Assembly: GCF_022812285.1 (NCBI RefSeq)
Contig: NZ_CP093300.1
Location: forward strand, 2,232,001-2,296,000
Source of the DNA: Alkalihalobacillus sp. LMS39
GTDB lineage: Bacteria > Bacillota > Bacilli > Bacillales > Bacillaceae_F
Length of the DNA stretch: 64,000 bases
Reading direction: 5' to 3'
The notes beneath the pieces are model-generated. The model was not told the DNA's origin. It saw nothing but the letters and a program-made list of their open reading frames with translations, and ran no database searches. Shown here one piece after another: positions 49,524-58,098 of this stretch. Within the stretch, counting starts at the first letter, position 1. Each line of letters opens with the position of its first letter. The translations under genes were made by a program, and so were the position numbers.

Positions 49524-50849
49524 ATGACAACAACATTTATTCATGAGCGACCTGACGAAATCCTTCAAAACTTAATTCGGTTTAATACAACAAACCCACC
49601 TGGACATGAACGTGCTTGTGTAGAGTATATTCAAAGTCTTTTAACTGAGTATGATATTGATTCTTGTATTTATGCATTAGATGAAAATCGGCCAAACTTA
49701 GTTGCTAGAATAAAAGGTGACGGACAAGCTTCTCCGCTTATGTTATATGGACATGTTGATGTTGTCACAACCGAAAACCAACAATGGTCCTATCCTCCCT
49801 TTTCCGGTGAGGTCATTGATGGCTATATTTGGGGGCGTGGTGCGCTTGATATGAAAAGTGGTGTAGCTATGATGATAGCCGCATTTTTGCGTGCTAAGTT
49901 TGAAAATACACCGTTGCAACAAGATGTTTTATTAGTGATTTTAAGTGATGAAGAAAATGGGGGCAATTATGGAGCAAAGTTTTTAGTTGAACAGCATCCA
50001 TATTTATTTGAAGGGGTTCAATATGCACTAGGTGAGTTTGGTGGATTTTCGATGGAATTAGAAGGTCATCGATTTTATCCTATTATGGTTGCTGAAAAGC
50101 AAATGAGTTGGGTGAAAATAACTGTACAAGGTCAGGGCGGACATGGTTCAATGCCGGTTCGGGATAGCGCGATGAAAAAGCTGTCTGTTCTCCTTCATAA
50201 ACTTAGTCAGCCGATGCCAGTTCATATAACACCCGTTGTAGAAGAAATGATTAAAGCGATAGCAAACGAATTAACATTCCCAAAAAGCGTTATAGTAAAG
50301 CAATTACTTCAGCCTAAACTGGCGAATAAAGTCATTGGTTTACTCGGTCCAAAAGGGAGTTTGTTTGAAAGTTTATTACATCATACGGTATCTCCAACCA
50401 TTGTAAACGCTAGTGATAAAGTAAATGTCATCCCAAGTGAGATTACAATTGAAGTAGACGGAAGAATTCTACCAGGTTTTTCAGAGGCCGAATTTAGAGA
50501 AGAGCTAGTTGCATTAATTGGTGATCATACGATTGATGTGAATATCGTTCGATCTGATATTGTTCAAACGGATGTTGATATGACACACTTTTCTTTATTA
50601 AAGGATGTCATAATGGAGTGTGATAATCAGGCTATTCCAATTCCTTTTGTATTGCCAGGTGTAACAGACGGGAGGTTTTTCTCAAGTTTAGGTATTCAAA
50701 CGTATGGTTTCACACCAATGAATCTACCATCTGATTTTAACTTCATTCAAAGTGTTCACGCAGCAGATGAACGGATTCCAGTAGAATGTGTTCACTTTGG
50801 AACAAACGCGATGTTTAAAGCAATCCAGCTGTTTAATCACGTAGAGTAA
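49524..50849 (+). CDS. M20 family metallopeptidase (ArgE/DapE/CPG2-like)
   Basis: A 441-residue di-zinc hydrolase. YGHVDVV (about residue 75) and GRGALDMKSG (about 108) supply metal ligands and bridging Asp, SDEENGG (about 142) holds the catalytic Glu, and a dimerisation domain (about 190-310) starts with GQGGHGSMP. A late His (SVHAADE, about 413) completes the site. Such enzymes cleave N-acyl amino acids or dipeptides in the cytoplasm. ATG 49524 follows AGAGAGG. Linkage to two membrane proteins suggests uptake and cleavage of an acylated amino acid or peptide. Confidence 0.87.
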   Translation: MTTTFIHERPDEILQNLIRFNTTNPPGHERACVEYIQSLLTEYDIDSCIYALDENRPNLVARIKGDGQASPLMLYGHVDVVTTENQQWSYPPFSGEVIDGYIWGRGALDMKSGVAMMIAAFLRAKFENTPLQQDVLLVILSDEENGGNYGAKFLVEQHPYLFEGVQYALGEFGGFSMELEGHRFYPIMVAEKQMSWVKITVQGQGGHGSMPVRDSAMKKLSVLLHKLSQPMPVHITPVVEEMIKAIANELTFPKSVIVKQLLQPKLANKVIGLLGPKGSLFESLLHHTVSPTIVNASDKVNVIPSEITIEVDGRILPGFSEAEFREELVALIGDHTIDVNIVRSDIVQTDVDMTHFSLLKDVIMECDNQAIPIPFVLPGVTDGRFFSSLGIQTYGFTPMNLPSDFNFIQSVHAADERIPVECVHFGTNAMFKAIQLFNHVE

Positions 50850-50912
50850 CACTATAGTAATAAAGTGATATAATAGCGGTAATTGCAGAAGTGAACATTA
50901 GGAGGATGTAAA

Positions 50913-51770
50913 TTGTCACAGTTTCATACGGATAACCAAACTTTTGTCAGTGTAATTGAATTAAAGGTCGAAGATATAAAGCGGTCTCTCTCTTTTTATG
51001 AAAAAATGTTAGGATTACGTATAAAAACACACGATCATAACAAAGTAGTCTTCACAGCAGATGGGAAAACTCCAATTTTATCAATTGAACAGCCTGAACA
51101 AGTGTTGCCAAAGCAACAAAGAACAACAGGCCTTTATCATTTTGCGTTGCTTTTTCCTAATCGAAAAGAATTAGGAAAGGTTCTTCGTCGTCTTCTTGAT
51201 TCTCATTATCCATTACAAGGAGCTTCTCACCATGGCACAAGTGAAGCGATATATCTAGCTGATCCTGATGGGAATGGAATAGAGCTTTATGCAGATACTG
51301 ATCCGACAACGTGGCTCGGAAGTCATGGTGAAATTCAATTTACGACAGAACGACTAGATGTGGAAGAATTAAGACAAGAAGGTGGAGGGGAGCATTGGGA
51401 TGGGATTGCGCCTGCTACTATAGTAGGTCATCTTCATTTGCACGGAGCTGAATTAGACAACATGAGAGAGTTTTACCATAAAGCTCTCGGGTTCGATATC
51501 ATTGTGGAAATCCCGAATCAAGCGATATTTATGTCGACAGGTGGCTATCATCATCATATTGCAGTTAATGTTTGGAATGGTCTTGGTGCTCCTATTCCAC
51601 CTGACAACAGTGTCGGTTTAAAGATGTTTTATGTTAAATTTCCAACGAAGCAACAATGGGACAAAGCATTGAATCAATTACTCGACTTAGGTTATAAAGT
51701 GAAAACAATGGAATCAAGCTTTGAGGTAATCGATCCTTCTGGAAACCGGGTACGGTGTAATAGTGTATAA
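50913..51770 (+). CDS. VOC family catechol-2,3-dioxygenase-like protein
   Basis: A 285-residue protein with two vicinal-oxygen-chelate halves (about 8-125 and 165-285). TGLYHFALLFP and LADPDGNGIELYAD in the first half, and GHLHLHGAEL, YHHHIAVNVW and MESSFEVIDPSGNRV in the second, give candidate Fe/Mn ligands. It resembles Bacillus CatE/YfiE-type extradiol dioxygenases. TTG 50913 with TAGGAGG is the start. No ring-degradation genes are nearby, so another glyoxalase-fold activity is possible. Confidence 0.82.
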   Translation: MSQFHTDNQTFVSVIELKVEDIKRSLSFYEKMLGLRIKTHDHNKVVFTADGKTPILSIEQPEQVLPKQQRTTGLYHFALLFPNRKELGKVLRRLLDSHYPLQGASHHGTSEAIYLADPDGNGIELYADTDPTTWLGSHGEIQFTTERLDVEELRQEGGGEHWDGIAPATIVGHLHLHGAELDNMREFYHKALGFDIIVEIPNQAIFMSTGGYHHHIAVNVWNGLGAPIPPDNSVGLKMFYVKFPTKQQWDKALNQLLDLGYKVKTMESSFEVIDPSGNRVRCNSV

Positions 51771-51806
51771 AGAAAAAGATTGTTTCAGGAACATCCTTTT
51801 TTGACT

Positions 51807-51920
51807 TATAAGATAGTATACAATTTTAGTTATAGCAGTGAAGCTTTTAAAGCTTATTCTAGAAGAGCGAAGGCGCCGCACTTCGCTTGATATGATAAGA
51901 CGCTCCTGCGTTTTCTTTAA
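51807..51920 (+). repeat. Repeat family 2, copy 6 (short form)
   Basis: TAAGATAGTATACAATTTTA, AAGCTTTTAAAGCTT, AAGAGCGAAGGCGCCGCAC, TTCGCTTGATATGATAAGAC and GCTCCTGCGTTTTCTTTAAC. It is more diverged than the other copies. Confidence 0.78.
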
Positions 51921-51933
51921 CGGAAGGTGTTTT

Positions 51934-52125
51934 AATTGTGTGTGATAGGGTTCTATTGGACAAAACAAGTGCAAAATCGGAGAGAAGTGTCTAATAGAAG
52001 GCATTTATCAGCTATGTTTGTTTAGTGTGCCATGAAAATGTAGTATGGGATTTTGATTTAATGGATGGTAGCGATCTGATGACACCACCAATGTTTTCAT
52101 GTGAAACTTGTGGAGGAGAAATGGA
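51934..52125 (+). pseudogene. Decayed small zinc-ribbon gene, copy 2
   Basis: Homologous to 21079-21222. The frame reads SVCHENVVWDFDLMDGSD, LMTPPMFSCETCGGEM and then runs straight into repeat family 2 sequence at about 52123, so the C-terminus has been replaced. A 54-nt block at about 51957-52008 (GACAAAACAAGTGCAAAATC...) is absent from copy 1. It keeps a CxxH...CxxC potential zinc site but has no proper start. Both copies lie beside family 2 repeats. Confidence 0.5.
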
Positions 52126-52252
52126 TCTTAGAAGAGAAAGGCTCCGCACTGCGCGTTTCACCCCAAGAGGAGCACTTGGGGTTCACTGTCATAAGCGGGC
52201 AGAGCTCCACACTTCGCTTGATACGAAAAGACGCTCCCGCGTTTTTCTTATT
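52123..52252 (+). repeat. Repeat family 2, copy 7 (5'-truncated long form)
   Basis: Begins at TTAGAAGAGAAAGGCTCCGC and continues with GCGTTTCACCCCAAGAGGAG, GGTTCACTGTCATAAGCGGG, CTCCACACTTCGCTTGATAC and the end hairpin AAAAGACGCTCCCGCGTTTT. The AAGCTT palindrome and everything before it is replaced by the zinc-ribbon gene fragment. Confidence 0.82.
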
Positions 52253-52274
52253 GTTTAAACGATATGTTGAAAGG

Positions 52275-53150
52275 TTAAATCAAACTCCTTACCGTTGACA
52301 TAAATTGAGATGCTTCCTCAGATTGGTCTTTTGTAATGACATATGTGGAGGCAGTAGGCAAAGATAGAAATGGAGCTTCAACCTCTAACATTCTTCCCTC
52401 AGCTAACTCTCGCTTTACTGTTGAACGCGGTAAAATGGAAAACCCAATCCCTTCTTCAATAAAACGTTTCGTTACATGCACTTGTGTGACTTTCATCGTC
52501 CGGACATGGCGATACAAATGTTTCAGTTCAAACAAAACAGAATCCCAATATTCCGGATGGTTATACGTTAACAATACTTCTTTGTTTACGATCGTTTCTA
52601 AGTCTAGTGGAATACTGCTTTCCCAATCACCCCCGTCATGTGGTGCGACAATTTTGAGTGGTTCTTCATATATCTTTACACATGTTAACCCAAGTGTTTT
52701 ACTTTCCATCCTTGCTAATCCTAAATGAGCCGTTCCACGTTCAACTTCTTCTGAAATGAGGTGAGACTCCATCACATGGACAACGACTTCTATGTCAGGA
52801 TAATACCGAATAAATTTTTTTATCCAGTAAGGGAGATAGGTAGAAGCAATTAAGGGAGAAACCGCAATTGATAACGTTTGATGGTAGCCTTGCCTAACAT
52901 TTTCAATATGATGTAATCCATCAGATAGAGTTTCGATAATTTTCGTTGCATGTGGCAGAAATTCTTTACCATAAGTCGTAAGGACGATGTTGCGTCCTTT
53001 TCTTTCAAAGAGCGGGGTTCCTAGCTCTTTTTCAAGTTGTTTAATATGGACGGTTACAGTAGGTTGGGATAAATATAATGTTTCTGCTGTTTTATAAAAG
53101 TTTTCAAACTGCGCAGCGGTGACAAATGTATAAAGCCAATTAAGATTCAT
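52275..53150 (-). CDS. citR: LysR family regulator (CitR-like)
   Basis: A 291-residue LysR regulator. The N-terminal winged helix has FENFYKTAETLYLSQPTVTVHIKQLEKELG (read in two parts, about 15-45), followed by the usual two-lobed effector domain (about 90-290). It is divergently transcribed from a citA-type citrate synthase, the arrangement of citR/citA in B. subtilis, where CitR represses citA. ATG 53150 is used; the intergenic gap of 119 nt contains a perfect dyad likely to be its operator. Gene name is by synteny. Confidence 0.85.
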   Translation of the reverse strand: MNLNWLYTFVTAAQFENFYKTAETLYLSQPTVTVHIKQLEKELGTPLFERKGRNIVLTTYGKEFLPHATKIIETLSDGLHHIENVRQGYHQTLSIAVSPLIASTYLPYWIKKFIRYYPDIEVVVHVMESHLISEEVERGTAHLGLARMESKTLGLTCVKIYEEPLKIVAPHDGGDWESSIPLDLETIVNKEVLLTYNHPEYWDSVLFELKHLYRHVRTMKVTQVHVTKRFIEEGIGFSILPRSTVKRELAEGRMLEVEAPFLSLPTASTYVITKDQSEEASQFMSTVRSLI

Positions 53151-53170
53151 CGGTTTTCACCTTCACTTTT

Positions 53171-53193
53171 ATTGATTATGTTTTATAATCAAT
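53171..53193. promoter_or_regulatory. Perfect 9-5-9 inverted repeat between citR and citA
   Basis: ATTGATTAT (53171-53179), GTTTT, ATAATCAAT (53185-53193). It contains the T-N11-A arrangement of LysR sites and lies 21 nt from the citR start. A weaker AT-rich dyad (ATAATTAATTAAT) follows at about 53217 near the citA promoter. Confidence 0.72.
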
Positions 53194-53269
53194 TATACAC
53201 AAATTATTTAATTTTCATAATTAATTAATTCGCGTATCCTTTACTCATACAATAAAGGAGTGAAAACAT

Positions 53270-54364
53270 ATGAACGTACATAGTGGATTAGAAGGTGTTA
53301 TAGCTTGTCAGTCAGCTATTAGTTTAGTAGATGGTCAAAATGGAAGGCTTGTGTACCGTGGATATTGGGCGAAGGAGCTTGCTCTTCATAAAGAATTTGA
53401 AGAAGTTTGCCATTTATTATGGTATGGGGAATTACCAACAGAAGAAGAGTTAAATAGGTTGAAACAAAAGTTTCTTGAGGGGAGAAAAATTCCTGCTCAT
53501 ATGATGGCTGTTATAGTTGCTTTACCAAAAGAAATGGACATGATGAGTGTTATTCGTACGTGTATATCAGCAATCGCAAACGAATCAAATGAATGGCCAC
53601 CAACAGTAGAACAAGCCATTCAAATTACTGCTCTCATACCAACAATTATTACAGCGAGAATTTCGATTTTAAAAGGAAAGAAACCGATTGAACCACATCA
53701 CAGATTAGGGCATATTGCGAATTATTTGTATATGCTGCATAACAAAGAGCCAAAGGTTACTCATATTAAGGCGCTTGAGTCGTACTGTATATTAACAATG
53801 GAGCATGGGATGAATGCTTCGACTTTTGCTGCTCGAGTCATTTCTTCAACAGAATCTGATATAGTGTCTGCGATTACAGGTGCAATCGGTGCGATGAAGG
53901 GACCGTTACACGGAGGAGCCCCGAGTGAAGTAACCGCTATGTTAGAGGCGATTGAAACGAAAGAAAATGCTGAAGAATGGATTCGAACAAAATTAAAAAA
54001 TGGTGAAAAGTTAATGGGGTTTGGTCATCGTGTATATAAAACAAAAGACCCCAGAGCAGAAGCATTAAAAAAAGTAACCGCTCAATTAACGAAACATGAC
54101 CCGTGGTTGGCATTAGCGAATGCAGTTGAAGAAACGGCATTACGTTTACTTACGGAATATAAGCCAGGGAGAAAATTATATACGAATATAGAATTTTACG
54201 CAGCTGCCGTTTTACGCGCTGTTGAAATGCCTAGTTTGTTATTTACTCCCACGTTTACGGTTAGTCGTGTTGTAGGTTGGACCGCGAATGTAATAGAACA
54301 AGCGGAAAATAATCGCATTTATCGGCCACAATCTTTATATACCGGTGTCATTCCTGGAGAATGA
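53270..54364 (+). CDS. citA: Citrate synthase (CitA/MmgD type)
   Basis: A 364-residue citrate synthase of the small bacterial type. The catalytic residues appear as MEHGMNAST (His, about 184), LHGGAPSE (His about 219), GFGHRVYKTKDPR (about 250) and a late acidic residue region EFYAA. It condenses oxaloacetate with acetyl-CoA (a methylcitrate activity is possible in this subgroup). ATG 53270 follows AAAGGAG. Divergent from the LysR gene, which suggests conditional rather than housekeeping expression. Confidence 0.88.
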   Translation: MNVHSGLEGVIACQSAISLVDGQNGRLVYRGYWAKELALHKEFEEVCHLLWYGELPTEEELNRLKQKFLEGRKIPAHMMAVIVALPKEMDMMSVIRTCISAIANESNEWPPTVEQAIQITALIPTIITARISILKGKKPIEPHHRLGHIANYLYMLHNKEPKVTHIKALESYCILTMEHGMNASTFAARVISSTESDIVSAITGAIGAMKGPLHGGAPSEVTAMLEAIETKENAEEWIRTKLKNGEKLMGFGHRVYKTKDPRAEALKKVTAQLTKHDPWLALANAVEETALRLLTEYKPGRKLYTNIEFYAAAVLRAVEMPSLLFTPTFTVSRVVGWTANVIEQAENNRIYRPQSLYTGVIPGE

Positions 54365-54419
54365 ATTAAATGACAGTAGACCATACTGGAGAATAATTCA
54401 CAAAAAGAAGGTGGTTCAC

Positions 54420-54713
54420 TTGGGAATTGTCATATTCGCTGCGGTTATTTTAATCCCGATTATAATGGTTATCGCTCAAAGAAAATGGATGTTAATGCGA
54501 ATGGTATTTACAGGGGCGGCAATAGTTGCAAGTATGACTTTCGGTTATATAGCAGCCACTTCGGTTTATGCCATACTTGAAAACCAAGAAGTGTTTATGA
54601 CAAGTATTCATGCGGTGTTTTTAAACTCTTTTTTTCTAGTAAGTGGAGCATATCTCGGCTTGTATGGCATTTATTTACTATGTTTACATTTCGCTTACGA
54701 CCGAAAGTCATGA
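54420..54713 (+). CDS. Small membrane protein downstream of citA
   Basis: A hydrophobic protein of about 97 residues with three predicted helices (about 3-22, 30-55 and 64-90) and a basic end (HFAYDRKS). The frame is open back into citA, but the only ribosome site is AGAAGGTGG at about 54405-54413, giving TTG 54420 (or GTG 54411). It lies about 55 nt after citA and before a terminator, so it is probably cotranscribed. Family not recognised. Confidence 0.58.
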   Translation: MGIVIFAAVILIPIIMVIAQRKWMLMRMVFTGAAIVASMTFGYIAATSVYAILENQEVFMTSIHAVFLNSFFLVSGAYLGLYGIYLLCLHFAYDRKS

Positions 54714-54747
54714 AAAAGAAGCTTACCTTAGGTAAACTTCTTTTTCA
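54712..54747. terminator. Bidirectional terminator
   Basis: AAAAAGAAGCTTACC and GGTAAACTTCTTTTT form a long stem with one mismatch between two convergent genes. Confidence 0.82.
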
Positions 54748-55104
54748 TTATCCCCAGCGTAAATTCATCGTTAATGTACAGCATCGTGGTAACCCTTCAG
54801 CATCCTCAAATAAGGTAAATGTGACACCAGATGGAGTGAATGTTGTAGTAACCTCGGTAGGCACACCAATTTCTCTTATGATTCGGTCGACAGTGTCACG
54901 GTCTCCTTCTTGAGCAGAGTACATAATTTGGTACATTTGTTCACGAGAAGAAGCTAAACTTGTCACTAAACGGTTCCCGTGTTGGATTAATTGTTGATAC
55001 TTTGATAATGACGTTTCAAATAATGCAATGTTCACAGGAGGGTAAGGATACTCATTTTGTCTGTAATATCGAGGAACATACGGATAGTAATAATAATAGC
55101 TCAC
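54748..55104 (-). CDS. Tyr-rich-start hypothetical protein, 118 residues
   Basis: A GTG-initiated protein beginning MSYYYYYPYVPRYYRQNEYPYPP, a Tyr/Pro-rich stretch, followed by a helix (about 30-70) and a C-terminal domain with EIGVPTEVTTTFTPSGVTFT and CCTLTMNLRWG. AGGAGG precedes the start. The Tyr/Pro-rich head resembles Bacillus spore or forespore surface proteins in style, and I recall similar short Bacillus proteins of unknown function. No catalytic motif. A spore role is speculative. Confidence 0.68.
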   Translation of the reverse strand: MSYYYYYPYVPRYYRQNEYPYPPVNIALFETSLSKYQQLIQHGNRLVTSLASSREQMYQIMYSAQEGDRDTVDRIIREIGVPTEVTTTFTPSGVTFTLFEDAEGLPRCCTLTMNLRWG

Positions 55105-55189
55105 AGTATGCCTCCTTAGGAGTATTTTGCTACTATTATAAACTATGTCATTCCATCCTATTGGGTGAATAACCTAAACTTGAATAATG

Positions 55190-57190
55190 CTATTTAATTT
55201 GTTTATCATTATGGTAAAATACGACTTTTCCCGTATATTCTACATCTTTTTCTCCAAACCGATAAGAATGATTAAATTCTGGAATTGGGAAATATTCGTA
55301 TGTGAAATAATGGTATTCACCTGTGAAATCCCAATCGAATAATCTAGGTTTAACAGCTTTTTCAATTTTCATATAAACTTCATCGTAACCGTACTTTTCC
55401 ATTGTTTCTTTTGGAAGTACATTGTCATACAAATAAATATACAAAACATCAGGGTCAAATTCATCTTTGCGCATCTTATAGCCATTTAAAGCATGTCCTG
55501 GAAGAGAGACCGTAATAATTTGTCCATCTTGAAAAAGTTGTTCAATTTCTTCCAAAACCGTAACACGATTCGCATGAAACTCTGGCCATCTTAATCGTAG
55601 GTCATTCGCATGGATCCATTGAGTTTCTAACATCGATACTAATGTGGAGTCAGGCTCCGGTGTTTTATCTGGGTTAACTTTTTCGTTAGGATTGTTTTGC
55701 ATTTCAATTGTAGTATCGTTTAATTGATAAGCATATAAATGTCCATCTTGCAAAAAAGGATACATATCTTTGTTATTCGTTAAATCATAACCGATATCGT
55801 CATAATCCACATTTGGATCAAGTATCTCAATGAGATTAATTAAAAATGATGAAGCAGAAAAATCTAATTTTTCTTCAATGGACACACCGTTATATATTCT
55901 TTCGGCAACTCGAGCGAATCCAGCACAGATTCCGCTACTCCCTTTTATAGTACTAATGTTTGAAAAGCTAAAGGCATGGTAATCTATTCGAAAGCCTGAA
56001 TCGATAACTAGTTGATCAGGATAATGGTCGTTATATTCACTTTCGCTTTCATCCTCATCTTTTATTTCTTCGGTCTCATGTTCAGGAGCGTCATGGATCC
56101 ATGGAATTGCAGTTTCTAACGCAAGATCATAGTTTCCGTGAACTTGTCCGTAATCAATAAACCCACCTTTTCGTAGAGGATTGTCTTTTGGCATTGTAAC
56201 AAAGCGGGAGTCAAGTTTAGAAAACAATCCCTGTACGGTGTTAGCTGATATTTGTCCAATTCGTTGAAAAGACAATTCTGCTACTCCCCATTCTTCATTT
56301 GGAATTGTTTCCACCTTGTATTCATCAGAATTTTTTCCTTGAACTTCAAATATAAACACTTTATGCCCCCAACCGAGGAACCGTTCTGTTAGCTCAAAGC
56401 CAGAGAAACGAAAATAAAGAAATTCTTTTTTGTGTGCTTCATCGTCGGTTAGTAATAAAATCGGATAACGCAAATTATAGGAAAATGAAATTTCATTAAG
56501 ATCTTGATTATGTTCTTGATTGTCGATTTTTACTAATTTTCGGTCTTCAAAATGAAAGTAATAAGCGGTTATTTTTTCTTTATCTTCTTCAGAATCTGAA
56601 TATGAGATGGTAACTTTTCCATCATATCCTAAAACACGAACCGGTGTTTGAAGTGGGTTGAACATTTGGTTAAACTTACTGTTATAATACGGTTCAATTG
56701 TAGTAAAATACTTGTCATTTAAGTTTGTGGTGTGAAGTGTTACACCTAATCCTTCATCTTCAATAACAAAAGGTTCGATATTTGTTATTGGTTCATGAGG
56801 ATCAAGTCCCTCCATAATTTTTACTAAGTCACTAATGCCATCATCGGCTGAAGAATAAACAGTAGGATCTAAATTGTATTTATGAATAGCGTCATAATCT
56901 GAAACGCCATTACCACTAGAATCCCATTCATAAGGATCTAAGCCTAACTCTACTTTTTCACCATATGTCATTCCATCATCATTGACATCAATGTCCCATA
57001 GCTCTTCTTCCATATCCTCGGGCATGAGTGTTCCTGCGTGTTCGGTATAGTCAAAAACCGTTTTTTCAAAATCTTTTTTTAATTTATACTCCTGATATTT
57101 TAAGTAACCGAATATGGATAAAAGAATAATGGCTACAATGATAATGAATATCAGAAAAGCTTTCATTGTCCAACGGAAAAAAGCTTTCAT
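55190..57190 (-). CDS. Membrane-anchored protein with EF-hand-like repeats and a possible papain-like Cys/His site
   Basis: A 666-residue protein with one N-terminal membrane anchor (about 10-33) and a large extracytoplasmic part. Residues about 60-130 carry calcium-loop-like repeats (DIDVNDDGMTYGEKVELGLD, DSSGNGVSDYDAI, SADDGISDL), as in thrombospondin type 3-like linkers. The C-terminal half has SSGICAGFA (Cys about 422), PGHALNGYKM (His about 566) and YLYDN (Asp/Asn about 585), an order like papain-fold or C39-type cysteine peptidases. ATG 57190 follows TAGGAGG. Peptidase activity is inference from three short motifs; a catalytically dead binding role is possible. Monocistronic. Confidence 0.62.
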   Translation of the reverse strand: MKAFFRWTMKAFLIFIIIVAIILLSIFGYLKYQEYKLKKDFEKTVFDYTEHAGTLMPEDMEEELWDIDVNDDGMTYGEKVELGLDPYEWDSSGNGVSDYDAIHKYNLDPTVYSSADDGISDLVKIMEGLDPHEPITNIEPFVIEDEGLGVTLHTTNLNDKYFTTIEPYYNSKFNQMFNPLQTPVRVLGYDGKVTISYSDSEEDKEKITAYYFHFEDRKLVKIDNQEHNQDLNEISFSYNLRYPILLLTDDEAHKKEFLYFRFSGFELTERFLGWGHKVFIFEVQGKNSDEYKVETIPNEEWGVAELSFQRIGQISANTVQGLFSKLDSRFVTMPKDNPLRKGGFIDYGQVHGNYDLALETAIPWIHDAPEHETEEIKDEDESESEYNDHYPDQLVIDSGFRIDYHAFSFSNISTIKGSSGICAGFARVAERIYNGVSIEEKLDFSASSFLINLIEILDPNVDYDDIGYDLTNNKDMYPFLQDGHLYAYQLNDTTIEMQNNPNEKVNPDKTPEPDSTLVSMLETQWIHANDLRLRWPEFHANRVTVLEEIEQLFQDGQIITVSLPGHALNGYKMRKDEFDPDVLYIYLYDNVLPKETMEKYGYDEVYMKIEKAVKPRLFDWDFTGEYHYFTYEYFPIPEFNHSYRFGEKDVEYTGKVVFYHNDKQIK

Positions 57191-57343
57191 TTGATACCTC
57201 CTATAAAAGTTGTGCTGTAAACAGACAAAATGTATTTTAATAGAAATATACGGAAAAAAATATAAAATGTTTCATAAATGGTAGAATTGAACTAGAAAAA
57301 ATAAGAGAATTAGAAAACTATGATTTTTAGAGGAGAATGGAAT

Positions 57344-57988
57344 ATGTATAAATTCATATTATTTGATTTAGATGGGACATTAACTGACCCTAAGATTGGA
57401 ATCACTTCTTCTGTTCATTATGCATTGACGAAGTTGGGGATAAAAGATATCGACTTATCAAGTTTAACGGCTTTTATTGGGCCACCATTGCAAGAGTCGT
57501 TTCAGTTGTTCTATTCATTTCAACCACTGCAAGTTCAGGAAGCTATTCATTATTATCGAGAACGATTTGTTCAAAAAGGAATATACGAAAATGAGATGTA
57601 TAGTGGGATAGAACGATTGTTGGATTATTTAAAAACATCAGGTTACACGTTAATTGTTGCAACGTCAAAACCAACAGAATTCGCGGTGAAAATAGTAGAA
57701 TATTTTAAAATTGACCATTATTTTGATATGGTCGTAGGAAGTCATTTAGACGGAAGGCGTACATCTAAGGCAGAAATTATACAGTATATTTTAGATTCAT
57801 ATGGAAGAGAGACCAAAACAGAGTTTATTATGGTTGGTGACCGAAAGCATGATATTATTGGTGCTCATCGATGTCGAATTGATTCGTTAGCTGTATTGTA
57901 CGGCTATGGGTCAGAAGAAGAATTAAGAGAAGTAAAGCCTACTTATATCGCGCGAAATGTTGAAGAAATCAAACATTTATTTACATAG
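57344..57988 (+). CDS. HAD superfamily hydrolase (phosphoglycolate phosphatase-like)
   Basis: A 214-residue HAD phosphatase. Motif I is FDLDGTLTDPKIGI (residues about 6-19), motif II VATSKP (about 107), motif III Lys near TSKAEI and motif IV MVGDRKHDIIGA (about 165). A helical cap (about 17-85) classifies it with Gph/PpaX-type enzymes. It would dephosphorylate a small phosphate ester such as phosphoglycolate. ATG 57344 follows AGAGGAG. Monocistronic, with a terminator at 58047. Confidence 0.87.
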   Translation: MYKFILFDLDGTLTDPKIGITSSVHYALTKLGIKDIDLSSLTAFIGPPLQESFQLFYSFQPLQVQEAIHYYRERFVQKGIYENEMYSGIERLLDYLKTSGYTLIVATSKPTEFAVKIVEYFKIDHYFDMVVGSHLDGRRTSKAEIIQYILDSYGRETKTEFIMVGDRKHDIIGAHRCRIDSLAVLYGYGSEEELREVKPTYIARNVEEIKHLFT

Positions 57989-58046
57989 TAACAATGGAAA
58001 TTACAATTTTGATTCGATTTTCAAAGAATATTATAATGCATGGCAA

Positions 58047-58080
58047 AAACGAGTATCCTCGATCGAGATACTCGTTTATT
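58047..58080. terminator. Terminator between HAD and SDR genes
   Basis: AAACGAGTATC and GATACTCGTTT form an 11-bp perfect stem around CTCGATCGA, with T-rich sequence after it. Confidence 0.82.
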
Positions 58081-58098
58081 TCGTTTTTTTTTTGTAAA

